Part shown: in pieces, positions 50,230 through 62,170 of the stretch
Layout of the letters: each line of letters opens with the position of its first letter
Numbering within the stretch: position 1 is the first letter of the stretch
From: Larix kaempferi
Taxonomy: Eukaryota; Streptophyta; Pinopsida; Pinales; Pinaceae
Reading direction: 5' to 3'
Assembly: GCA_027924585.1 (NCBI GenBank)
Contig: BSBM01000592.1
Span: forward strand, 7,882,501 to 7,946,500
DNA: 64,000 bases
The notes under the pieces: generated by a model
The model's database searches: none
What the model was told of the DNA's origin: nothing
The model's input: only the letters and a program-made list of their open reading frames with translations
Program-made: the position numbers and the translations under genes

Positions 50230-53125
50230 CTTATATGTGTACTCTCTTGGTAAAAGAGCGTTCCACTTGTGTACCTAGTCTAGATGATTTATAGTAGGTT
50301 ATTGTGGACCTAGTCCATTTTTTTTCCTCCCTCACCTATCTTATATAAGGGGAGGAGGGATCCTTTGTCATAATTAATTATTCAAGTAGTATCTATAATC
50401 TTGATGTACTTGTCTTGGAGTCTTTGTGATTGTGTGATACAAGTGTTGGAATATTTAGGGTTTATGTGAAGTAAACCCTATAGAAGACTTGGACAACTAG
50501 AGTTTTTCTTGAATTCTTGATGTTATAGACCTAGGATTTATGGAATGAAAAATTGGAGCAAGTTTTGTATTGCATACTAAGTGAATTCCCTTGAAGACTT
50601 ATGTGATGCAATTGGAAAAGCCAAGGGTGGACTCATTGTTGTTGGTGCTATCTTGTTAAGGATCCTTAGGTGTGGCTAGATAGATTGGTAGAATGTTTTT
50701 CTAGGCCTTTGTATTTTGGGGTAGGGTTTGTTGTTGATGGTGGTTGTCATAGATAGGGTTTGGGAATTAATTGGAGAATATTTGCTTGGGATGAGTGAAA
50801 GGGACTTGTTGTACCAACTTGGGATGAGTTGAGGTATTATACTTTATCTTCATTTGTGTAATAAAGTATACTATTGTTGTCCTAAATTTATATGTTGTGG
50901 ATATGCAAATTTGAACCTTAGTTTCTCATTGTTATGAATAATTTCATCATTGATTTAATGAGCTGATTTGTATGGACAATAGAGATGACACATTATGTGT
51001 TTTATCATGTGTAGATGGAACTAGAAATCAGATTTAGTGTTTTTACAAATTTGTTCTAATAAAAGCATTTTTAGATCTACTTTTGTTTCAAGGATGAAGG
51101 TTATTGTTTAACAAAAATAGGCCACACTAAGTAAATGGATATGAGATCTATATATGGATTGACACCATCAACTACTAATTAAGGCCTAACATTAAGAGGT
51201 TCTTATTTAAAAACAAACCATCTTTATTCAATATCCCTAAACGCATAATCATCTGCAAGCATTATCATAACATTATCTTCATTTATTTTACATGAATGAT
51301 AACCCATAAAATGTGCAATGTTTTTATACTTGAACAATCATTGGAGATGTGAAATTATTGGGATGTGATGAAGAACCTTATGGGGCACCTCTTTGGTCAC
51401 TTGAAATTTTCAATACCTACTAGTATTGCATACAAGACATGGAGGTGGTGTTGTATGTTATCCATAATATATAATATGATCATTAGGACATGCATGAATT
51501 GTTTGATAATCCATTCCTATATATTTTACAATGGTGCACGATTCTCAATTTGTGCATGGTAAAGTATTTGATAGTGGTAGGAGAATATCACCCATCAATC
51601 TACAACATAAAAAAGACATTATTGGATTGAGTGTTAGATAATATTGCATCATTTATACAAGGATGACTAAAAATAGAAATAAAAGTATTCATATATGAAG
51701 AATTATATTGCATACATTAGGATCTTTGTGAGACATGTGTTTGGCACACCATTCTATACCTTCAAATTCAACAACCAAAAAATAGCAATGAGGATACTTG
51801 TATTTGAGCCTTCATACAATGGTTTTCGTTCCTTTTTAATAAGAGGTATATCATGAGCATCATCAAAGTTATCATCCATGGTTGTTTCCTCATCTAGCGG
51901 AACAATGGTGTAACATCCATGCCTTGCACTAGGCGACAACCCCTTACTAACACATCCATCGGCATCTTAGGTGTATGAGAAATTGTTACGCCTGGCACGA
52001 CCAAGAGGTGCATTATCACAGTTGGGCACTTCTAGGAGCACACTAGGGAATTGTAGTAAGTGATGGATTAGGCATGAACATGGAGATTTTGGGAACAAGG
52101 CATGCAACCAAGAGTCTTCGGTGAGTCAGTAAAGGCTTCGGCAAGGGGAGCATCGATAATGGATTTGGTAGTTGGCATAAGGATTTGGAAAGCAAAGATG
52201 CCATCAATTCCATTTTCCTAAGGCATGTTAAGACACCCTGATGAGGGTAAAAATGGTTTTACACCAAATCGGGCACATGTGGATGCCATCGACACAATAC
52301 TCGAGCTCATGGACAAAGGGGCACTGGTGCATGCCAAAGAATCAAGAAAAACAATTGGTAGAGTGGAGTACTCGATGTAGGTGCACCCAAGAAGGGCGTT
52401 AGGAGAAGCATCCAAGTGTTGAAAAACAAATTTGAAGTGTTACCAACAAGCATCCAGGTCAACCATTAGGAGATCGCCCATATTTATTGGGGCTTCCCAA
52501 ATGAGATGTCCATTTATTGGGAACCCACGTATGATAACATCATCTTATATATATTAGATGAATGCACTTGAGGGGAAGGATCCAACAATACGCTGATCCA
52601 AGAAGGGATCTAAGGAAGGGATCATCCAAGCAAGGAAGAGGTATTGAGGTAGAGTGCCCAAGTGAAAGACAAGTTGTGACAGCAGGATTCAGGAGAGACA
52701 GAGGCGACAACAAACAAACCGAAATATTTTGGGATGGAGCACCCAAGGAGTTTTGTTTGTTGTATTTTGGGTAACAAGATGACGGTCGCACCCCCTTTGT
52801 ATTTGAGATTCCGACCATTAATCGGAACACCCATTATAAATTGTTCATTTAATAAAAACTTTTCGAGTACCTAGTTTGGGCACCCACCTAATATATTGTG
52901 TTGTGGTTTTGTCTCTTGTGTAAATGTTGAATTGGCTAAGTAATCTCACACAAATAATAAGCTAAGTCCAAATACAAGTTGGAAAAGTTGTTGGACACAG
53001 TTGGATCATGTGCAACTCATCAGTAGAAGGTATGGGCATGTCGTGAGTGAAGAAGCGTAGTCCACCAAAGAGTAACCTCAAGTGACCAAGTCCTCAAGAC
53101 AAAATTTGGGTGGTGTTGCATGATC
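50230..53125. other. Unit 1, right part: nothing coding recognised
   Basis: Contains TTATATAAGGGGAGG (50340-50354) in an LTR-like context and, at 52200-52860, a stretch repeated at 59690-60300. ORFs here are short and differ between the two units, so I treat them as accidental. Confidence 0.5.
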
Positions 53126-53130
53126 ACCAA

Positions 53131-53420
53131 AGTATGGATGATATGAGTTCCATGTTTTGTTTTTATTTTTTTTTAATTAAGAGGAACTTACAAGACCTCC
53201 TAGCAAGTTGCATTAACTATGCCACTGTGTAGTAAATCTTTCGAGCAAAGCCAACCTAAATGTTGAAATAAAACATAATCAACAAAAAATACTATGTCTA
53301 TGTTACCGATAAAATGGATTTGTAAGTAAGACAATGTCCGCTTACAAGTACTTTTTTGTTTTTTAGCACTTACACTAAAGAAACAAAGTGTCTTTAAGAA
53401 GATTTTTATTGGGATTCATT
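53131..53420. other. Junction between the two duplicated units
   Basis: Holds an extra partial copy of the unit start (ATAAAATGGATTTGTAAGTA at 53310, compare 53446 and 46277), so the boundary itself is locally duplicated. Confidence 0.6.
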
Positions 53421-54799
53421 TTTTTCTCAATATGCATTCCATGTTACCAATAAAATGGGTTTGTAAGTAGGACAATTTCCTCTCACAAGTATTTTTTGAA
53501 CACTTGCACTAAAGGAACATAGTGTTCTTAAGGACTTTTTATGGCTTCATTTTTTTCAATATAAACCCACTTCCCCTTGTTTAACATTTTAATCCTAACA
53601 TCGCATGGCCTCCTTCTTTAAGATTTTAATCCTAACCTCTCATAGCCTCTTTGCAAGTGGATTTCCACATCCTACATGTTTATGATGATGGTGACATTTT
53701 TTTCGATAGTCGAAAGTTGTCATAAAGGGTATTCTTAATGACAAAAGACTTTAATTTTCAAATGCTTGTTTTCTTATTATTGTCATTTTTTCTTTCAAGC
53801 TTCTTTGCATAGTTTTTATCTTAGTCTTTTTTGTGTTATCTATTTTCAAAGGATGAAAGGAGTTATTATAACATATGGATTTCACACTTTAATACTTCCA
53901 TACACCTATCCATGCAAAGGTATTGTGGTGTAACATATTTCAATGTCATTTCTATATGTGACCCACTTAATTATGATTTATTGTAACATATGAACTTTGC
54001 ACTTGAATACTTACATACACCTATCCAAGTAAAGATATTGTGATGTAACGGATTTCAATGTCATTTCCATATGTGACCCACTTGATTATGACTTAATTAC
54101 TTCTCATCTTACATTACAAAGACTATTCTATGTTGGATAAATCTCCTTTTCTTTTATTTTTTGGTCTTTTGAAATTTCAAATTTTATCATAAAATTTGTA
54201 TTTTTTAACATATTCATCCAATCCAATCACGACTCGAACTAGGATCGGACTCAAACTTGACACACGCAAACACAGATGTGGAAACACATAGACACAGACA
54301 TAAACAGGGAAACACAAATACATACAAATATGTGGTGGAAATATTTGAGATATGTGTATTGCTTCTCCCTCCTCCAACAAATAGATAGTTTCCTGCTATT
54401 GCCTTTTGACTTTAGGAGAATCCCTTAGTTGTGCATAAGACAAATTGACAAGATGTATTTTCCTATGGACAAGGTTGACCAAATGTTAGTGTATGAGACA
54501 AAATCTCTCTTAACGATTCACTTTATCCATTCCTTTTCTTTTAGAGGTGTTGTGCGCTCTTTCTTTTTTCTAGGTTTTGATTTTGAATTTAATCATAATT
54601 TCCTTTCTAGGTGCTTTTTGTGAATCAGGATCCAATGTAGCTCATTTAGAGGCATCATTATCTTGTTCTTTTCTCTTCCAATTTCAATTTTTTCTTAAAT
54701 TCTTATTTTTTATATTTTATTTATTTTGGTAAAAGAAGATTCATTGTAATTCCATTTCATTCTTTTTTTCGCTATTTCCACATTGTTATCAAGGAGATG

Positions 54800-57112
54800 T
54801 ATGATTATTTGATTGCATTGTACTAGAGTGTGAACCTCTCTAGTAAAATGCTCTTGAAAAACAAGCTATTGTCCATCTTTGTGAGTGACAAAGATTCAAT
54901 GGGAATCCACTTGGGAAGGATTGCATGATTGAGAGATTATTTGGCTTCCATAGGGGAAAAAGTGGAGGAGGAGGAGTTGGTGTCCATTACCTTGAATGAG
55001 TTTACTTGATCTTGGGAAGCCTTTGTCAAAGGTATTTGTGCTCATGAGAATCCATATTTTGAGAAGCTTTAGGATGAATTTGTGCAAGAAGAGACAAGGT
55101 TAGAATATATTTCATAAAGACAAAGTAAAATAGAAGACCCAACTCTCATCGGTAGGATGAGGAAGGGAATCAAGAAAGGAGACAAGAAGTGTAATAAGGA
55201 AGAATCAAGCCAAGGTAAGAAGGATTTGGGTCATCTGAATTGTTTCATGTGTTGTTAGAATGGACATTATGCTAGCTAATATCCATAGAAGAAGAAAGGG
55301 AAAGCTAAGTAACATAAACAAGTTGTAGGGAGTCTACAGACTACAATTAGAGTGGATGAATTAGCATCTAAGCTTGAGACCACCTTCTCATCAATCTCGT
55401 ATATATCCATCAACATTGTGTCAAGTGATAGATGTTATGTAGATAATGGGGCATCGAGACATATGAATTATGAGGGGAAATGCTTCAACATGTTTAAGGA
55501 TCAAGAGGGAGGAATGTGGAGGGGGTTGGGTGATGATGCCACTTATATCATGAAAGGATTGGACTTGATTTTCTTTTAGATGCCATAGGTGATGTCATTG
55601 ATTTAAATGATGTTTTCTATGTTCTTGGTTTTAAGAAGAATATTTTTTTAGTTCCTCGCGTGACATATTTCTAGTGTAGAGTTACATGTCAAGGACAACA
55701 TTTCACTATTAGTAATTGTAGCCTAGCAAGTCTGAGGAATATCCCTAGGGAAATGTGGGATAATGGAATTTACATGTTACTAGTCAATCTGGTGGCACTT
55801 CTACATGATAATGGGATTCTATCTGATCTTTCACGTTTTGTTGAGGCTCATGAGAAGAAGGAATGGAGGGATTCCATGGCTAAGGAGTTTAACTTTATCG
55901 TCAAAATTATGTTTGGGAGATTGTACCAAGACCTGTGGTGAAATAAATGTTTGATTCTAGATGGTTATACAATATCAATCACGTATTTGATAGAAGTGTT
56001 ACAAAATAATACTCAAGGTTAGTCGAAAAAGGGTAATTAGAGAAAGAGAGACCCTATTATGATGAGAGATTTCCTTCGATTTCCAAGTATACTTCTATAC
56101 AAATCATTCTTACATTAGCAGCATGCTATGGGTGGCTTTTATATCATATTGATATAAATTCAACCTTCTTGAATGGTGTGGTTGAATAAGAAGTGTACAT
56201 TAATCAACCTAGATGTTTTGAGATGTGTGGGCGAGATGCCCATGTTTACAATTTGTTGGAGGCCCCATGTGGGTTGGTGTTTGCACTATTAGCTTGATAT
56301 TTCAAGATGGATTAGACTTTGTAGGTCTTTATATTTGGTCCATTACACTTGTCTTGATGGGATTAAATTTGCAAGGAAATTTCTTATCTTATGATGTGGT
56401 GTGAGAAGATTATGTCCTATGAATTGGACTTGAGGGATAATGGATTTTGGTAGGTTGTTGGTGGCCCAAAGTTTGTTCCTTTAGATTCATGAGTGGTCAA
56501 TGTTTTTTTGAGGTCCAATATTAAGTGATAGTATCTTGGTTTGTTTGACAACCTTTCTTACGATCATTGATTGATTTTGACACTATGATAGAATCAAATT
56601 TCTATAAGGTAGATTTAGTTGAGATTTAGATGGAGAAAAATAGTGTTGATGAAAACAATTTCCTTGCAAAGAGAGAGTGTTATATTTTTGGTTTCTCTAA
56701 TTTAAAGTGTTCACGCCATACTAGGGGTGCACTTCATGTGGTGTGGGAAGCATGGTGAAACCCCATACCTTGGTGCATATTATAATATTTTGGTTGATTG
56801 ACAATTAGAAAGTTTACTATAGGTGGATGATTTTCCTTGGAATGTGTGCAAGAGGAGGCACACATTTTATGGAGGTAGTTGTTTTATATGGCATTGACAA
56901 CTTATACATGGCATGCATGTTGAGGAGGATGGGACTTCGGAATGGGATGTGGAGATATCATGTGGAGGAGAGTTTCACACTAGGAGGAAGGAAGCTTGGC
57001 CTTAGGAGCATCGAGACCACATGGCACACTCTAGGAGGTTGATCACTTGGCTTGAGGGAGTCTTTTTTGGAGGGTGCACTACTTCAAAGGTAGTGCCCAA
57101 TTACCTAATTAT
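54800..57112 (+). pseudogene. Dead copia gag-pol remnant in unit 2
   Basis: The same remnant as in unit 1: HLNCFMC..GHYAS..P near 55240, YVDNGASRHM near 55440 (protease Ser replaced by Asn), EWRDSMAKEF at 55863, FGRLYQDLW, and a GWLLYHIDINSTFLNGVVE-like stretch near 56130. Stops at different places from unit 1 show independent decay. Confidence 0.75.
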
Positions 57113-57667
57113 TGTTGGAATATGTAATGATAATTTGTGTGGTGTTTTTGGTTGTGTAATGATCATATCTATCAAAGAAGGAATAAATAACTCTAAAATT
57201 ATAAAAAGGAGTTACCCCACATGGATCATGTAATAAATTCTCTTATTACCATTCTTTATATAAGAGAATTGGTAAAGAATTTATTCCACATGTATTAAGG
57301 GATGTAATTCTTCCATACCTCTAGCTATATAAAGAGGTGAAGGAGACCCTTTTAGGGTATGTTGGTGAAACATCATTGTGCCATGATATGAAGATGGAGA
57401 GTGATGTAATGCAAATGTGGTGGAGCTCAAGTGTAAGATTGGATATTTCTAAAGAATAAAGAAGATCAGACTTCCAGTGGATGTTTCTCCTTTGTGGTTT
57501 TACCATGTATATCCAGTGTACTAGTTCATTTTGTCTTATCTCTTACTTACTATTTGATTCTTTGGTTCTTACATGGATATAAGGCTAGACTAATAGATTC
57601 TTTTTATTGATTTATATGTTAGTAAATTTATTGTTGTATATTTGTGCATATTCTGAATAATCTAACA
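57113..57667 (+). repeat. Copia LTR in unit 2
   Basis: TGTTGGAATA to TCTAACA, 555 bp, with CTATATAAAGAGG near 57325. Confidence 0.75.
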
Positions 57668-60590
57668 ATTATATGTATACTCTCTTAGTAAAGGAGTGTC
57701 CCACTTGTGGACCTAGTCTAGATGATTTATAGGAGGTTATTGTGGACCCGGTCTAGATGATTCAGTAGGTTATTGTGGACCTAATCCATTTTTTTCCTCC
57801 CTCACATGTCTTATATAAGGGGGGGAGGGATCCTTTGTCATAATGAATTATTCAAGTAGGTATCTATAATCTTGATGTACTTGTCTTGGATTCTTTGTGT
57901 TTGTGTGATACAAGAGTTAGAACATTTAGGGTTTGTGTGAAGTAAACCCTATATAAGACTTGGAAAACTAGAGTTTCCCTTGAATTCTTGATGTGAGATA
58001 GACCTAGGATTTGTGGAATGAAACATTGGAGTAAGATTTGTATTGCATATTAAGTGAACTCCTTGAAGAATTATGTGATGCAAGTGGGAGATCCAAGGGT
58101 GAACTCATTGTTGTTGGTGATATCTTGTTATGGATCCTTTGGTGTGGCTAGATATATTGGTAGAATGTATTTCTAGGAATTTTTATTGTAGGATAGGGTT
58201 TGTTGTTGATGGTGTTTGCCATAGATAGGGTTTTGGAATTAATTGGATAACTTGCTTGGGATGAGTGAAAGGGACTTGTTGTACCAACTTGGGATGAGTT
58301 GAGGTATTATACTTTATATTCATTTGTGTAATAAGCAAAGTCTACTATTGCTGTCCTAAATTTATATGTTGTGGATATTAAAATTTGAACCTTGGTTTCT
58401 CATTGTTATGAGTAGTTTCAAAATTGTTTTAATGAAATCATTTGTTTGGACAATAGAGATGAAATATTATGTGTTTTATCATGTCTAGATGAAACTAGAA
58501 ATCAGATTTAGTGTTTTTACAAATTTGTTGTTATAAAAGTAGTTTTTAGATCTGCTTTTATTTCAAGGATAAAGGTTATTGATTAAAAAAAAATAGGCCA
58601 CTAAGTAAATGGATATGAGATCTCTAAATGGCTTGACACCATTAGCTACTAATGAAGGCCTAACACTAAGAGGTTCTTCTTTAAATACAAACCATCTTTA
58701 TTCAATATCCCTAAATGCACAATCATCTACAAGCATTTTCATAACATCATCTTCGCTTCGTTTACATGAATGATGATCCATAAATTGTGTAATGTTTTTA
58801 GACTTGAAAAATAGTTGGAAATGTGAAGTTATGGGGATATGATGAAGAAGCTTATGGGGCACATCTTTTGTCACTTGAAATCTTCAATACCTACTAGTAC
58901 CGTATACAATGCATGCAGGTGGTATTGTAAGTTATCCATAATATATAATATGATCATTAGAACATGCATCAATTGTTTGATAATCCATTCCTATTTTATA
59001 GTGGTGCACAATTCTCAATTTGTGCATGGTAAAGTATTCGATGGCGGTAGGAGTATATCACTAAACAATCTACAACATTAAAAAACACATTATTGGATTG
59101 AGTGTTATATAAAATTGCATCATTTATAAAACGATGACTAAAAATAGAAATAAATTATTCATATATGAAGAATTATATTGCATACCTTAGGTTTTGTATG
59201 AGACATGTGTTTGGCACACCATTCAATACCTTCGAATTCAAAAAACAAAAAATAGTAAAGAGGATACTTGTATTTGAGCCTTCATACAATGGTTTATGTG
59301 CCTTGTTAATAAGAGGTATATCATGAGCATCATCAAAGTTATCATCCATGGTTGTATACTCATCCATTGGAATATTGGTGTAATGTCCAACCTTGAAACA
59401 TGTGACAACCCCTCACTAGCACATCCATTGGCATCTCGGGTGCATGGGAAATCGACACGACCAAGACGTGAATCATCGCATTTGGTCACTTCCAGGAGCA
59501 CACAAGGAAATCGTGTGTTGTGATGGATCGGCCATGAGCATGGAGATTTTGGAAATGGGGCATGCAACCAAGAGGATTTGGTGAGTCGGAAAATGCTTCA
59601 ACAAGGGGAGAGTCAACAAGGGGCTTTGGAAATTGGCATAAGGCTTCGGTAAGCAAATAAGCCATGAGGTCCATTTTCCTAAGACATGATGGTAAGACAC
59701 CCCAATGGAGGGAAAAAAAGTTGTACACCATGCCAGGCACATGCAGACACCATCAACACGACACTCGGGCTTGTGGACAAAGGGGCTCAAGCGCACATTA
59801 AAGAATCGAGAAAAATAATTGGTAGAGTGGATCACCCAATGCAGGTGCGCCCAAGAAGGGCATTAGGAGAAGCATCCAAGTGCTGGAAATTTGGTCAGTA
59901 GAGCCACCGACAGGCCTCCAGGTCGACCATCAGGAAAGCGTCCAAATTTCTTAGAGCTTCCCAAATTATGTGTCCCTTTGTTGGGCACCCACTTATCATG
60001 AGGACATCTCATATATATTAGATGGATTCACTTGATGGGAAGGATCCATTGATCCAATGATCCAAGAAGGGATCTAAGGAAGGGATCATCGAAGCAAGGA
60101 AGAGGTATTGATGTAGAGAGCCCAAGTGAAAGACGATAGCAGGATTCGGGAGAGAAAGAGGCAGTAGCAATCAAACTGGTAGATCTTGGGACGGAACACC
60201 CAAGGAGTGTTGTTTGTTTTATTTTGGGCAACAGGATGAAGGTCGCAACCTCTTTGTGTCTAATATTTCGGCCATTGCCCGAAACACCCGTTGTAGCTTG
60301 TTCACTTATTAAAGACTTGTCAAGTACCTATTTTGGGTACCCACCCAATATATTGTGTTGTGGTTTTGTCTCTTGTATTATTTTTGTTTTAGCTAAGTAA
60401 GATATCACACATAATAATATAATTCCAAATACAAGTTGGCAAGGTTGTCGGGCACAGTTGGATCAGGAAATGTGTAGCTCATTGATTGAAGGTATGGGCA
60501 TGCCATGAGTGAAGACACATAGTCCACCAAAGAGTAACCTCAGCTGACCAAGTCCCTGGGAAAAAATTCAAGTGATGCCACATGATCACC
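57668..60590. other. Unit 2, right part: nothing coding recognised
   Basis: Parallel to 50230-53125, with TTATATAAGGGGGGGAGG near 57810. No protein motif found. Confidence 0.5.
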
Positions 60591-60723
60591 AAAGTTCGGG
60601 AAACCTTATGGAACCAAAGCTTTGGGGTTATGATAGATGGTATCCGAGTAGGATTGAAGACTGGAAGTGTACCAAAAAGTGAAGTTTTAGTAGGGCTCTT
60701 CACCATTGTACCAATCGTGACAT

Positions 60724-60735
60724 ATGGTATCAGAG
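60724..60735 (+). other. Primer binding site of a dead gypsy element
   Basis: TGGTATCAGAGC follows GTGACATA, the expected LTR end plus two bases. It matches the initiator tRNA-Met PBS used by many chromodomain-type gypsy elements as well as copias. The upstream LTR would end at about 60721; its start is not resolved. Confidence 0.65.
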
Positions 60736-61189
60736 CATCTTTGAATATGGATGTATACTGAAAATTGAAGTTTCAGTAGGGCTCATCACCATTGTCTCGG
60801 TTGTCACAGATGGTTTCTAAGTTGAGAATTGAAACACAATTAAAGGTTTGGACCGGGACGCAACAAATCAAGAGAGGTGCTCCCAAAAAAAGTGTGCCTG
60901 ATACATATCACATTGGGATAAGTGCACTAGAACACATCCTTCCCATAACATATCGCGCCCAGGACTCATAGCGCCCAAGAAGAAGCATGCCTAGAAAATT
61001 GCATACCCACACAAAGAAGTGTTCCTTGACAAAGTGCACTTGGGAGGAAGTGTTCCTGGAAGACAATGTGCATAAATAAAAGCACAACCATCAATAGAGA
61101 ATCATCCATTGGGAGTATCACATCGACAGGACAACACCCACATACAGAGCACCCAGAAATCAAGACTAAGGGTGCCAAAATCTACAGGT

Positions 61190-62170
61190 GGAATATCAAC
61201 TGGTAGAAGACTCTTCGGATGTATCTCAGAAGTTTGAACCATTTCTAGGTTGTGGCATGGATGGCACCAAAGAGACATGGAAGACCAATATGGAATATTT
61301 GTTCAAGGAGAAAGCACACCAACACCAAGAAATGCTCAAATTGTGCCTTGCGACCATGAGGCAACTAGAGCAAACAATGGGAAAGTTGAAGTCTTGTTTA
61401 ATAAATTGTAGGGTTTGATAGGGAGGTTTGATGTGTTCGACATACATAAGACCAACTTCACACTTGATAGTATAAGTGAAAGCGAATCCTAAGGGTAAGT
61501 TCGTTGCATGCTTCCTTTGGTCATAGAACCACTTTGCTAGAGATTTCCCTTGGAACCCAGAGTTGGAAAATCGCTTAAAAGAAGCATGACCAACATTAGT
61601 TGTGAAGCTGACAGACTTCGAAGTAGCTTAAGTGCAAATGACTTTGAATGAAACAACACAAGTTCTAGGTGCCTTGATAGTAGGTCTTGACAAGTTTGGT
61701 GTAGGTGGTTGGAATGGATTAAAGGTACTAGATTTGATTGAATCTGGTGTGATGCATAGTTTTGTGAATGAACGAATTATGATAGCACTTCATCGTAAGC
61801 CTGAGGCAATCTTGAATGTGTTTAAGTAATTTAACTCAAAGTTGTGAAGCCAGTAGTAGGGGTAGCTCATTTGACATCGTCCAAGGTTGGAGAGTGGCTT
61901 GGCAGTTTGGACTTGACAATAGTTCTGTTGAACTACCATAAAGTCATCTTATGGTAGGACTTCCTTAGGCTCACCAAAGTCATGTCGTTACCCCATGCGA
62001 GTTGCTTGATGTTCTTAGTTAAATTTTGGATTCACACAGTGCCTATGACCAGTTCAAATATGGGTGGAATGTATTGGATGTATTCCATTCGAATCGTCAA
62101 GGAAACCGATGAGTCCAACTTTCCTAGTGTCATCGCACAACAGCAAGAGAAGTGGAGTTTGAGAAGATAA
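61190..62170 (+). pseudogene. Gypsy gag/protease remnant
   Basis: 61188-61418 is a short open frame with a helical, Gln/Glu-rich C-terminal part (KEKAHQHQEMLKLC), as in gag N-termini. 61632-61829 reads LDLIESGVMHSFVNERI, a decayed version of the retropepsin signature LxDSGATHSFV. 61960-62010 gives DFLRLTKVMSLPHA, the segment that follows the second protease motif in chromodomain-type gypsies. Stops separate all pieces and no RT follows. Confidence 0.6.

Larger units (their letters stand above)
46245..53130 (+). repeat. Unit 1 of a ~7.2-kb direct tandem duplication
   Basis: Sequences here recur in order in unit 2: GCATTCCATGTTAC 46261 and 53437, ATCCAATC..CACGACTCGAACTA 46909 and 54216, AAGGATTTGGGTCATCTGAATTG about 47918 and 55222, LTR 49680 and 57113, CACCCA..CTAATATATTGTGTTGTGG about 52880 and 60340. 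Identity is around 85-90 percent by eye, with indels. Confidence 0.85.
53421..60590 (+). repeat. Unit 2 of the ~7.2-kb direct tandem duplication
   Basis: Same order as unit 1. It differs by an additional internal duplication of about 120 bp (53870-53990 and 53985-54105) and by scattered indels and substitutions, so the duplication is old. Confidence 0.85.

Noticed and set aside
59473-59835. 120-codon minus-strand ORF
   Set aside because: The unit 1 counterpart is not open over the same stretch, so it is not conserved coding.
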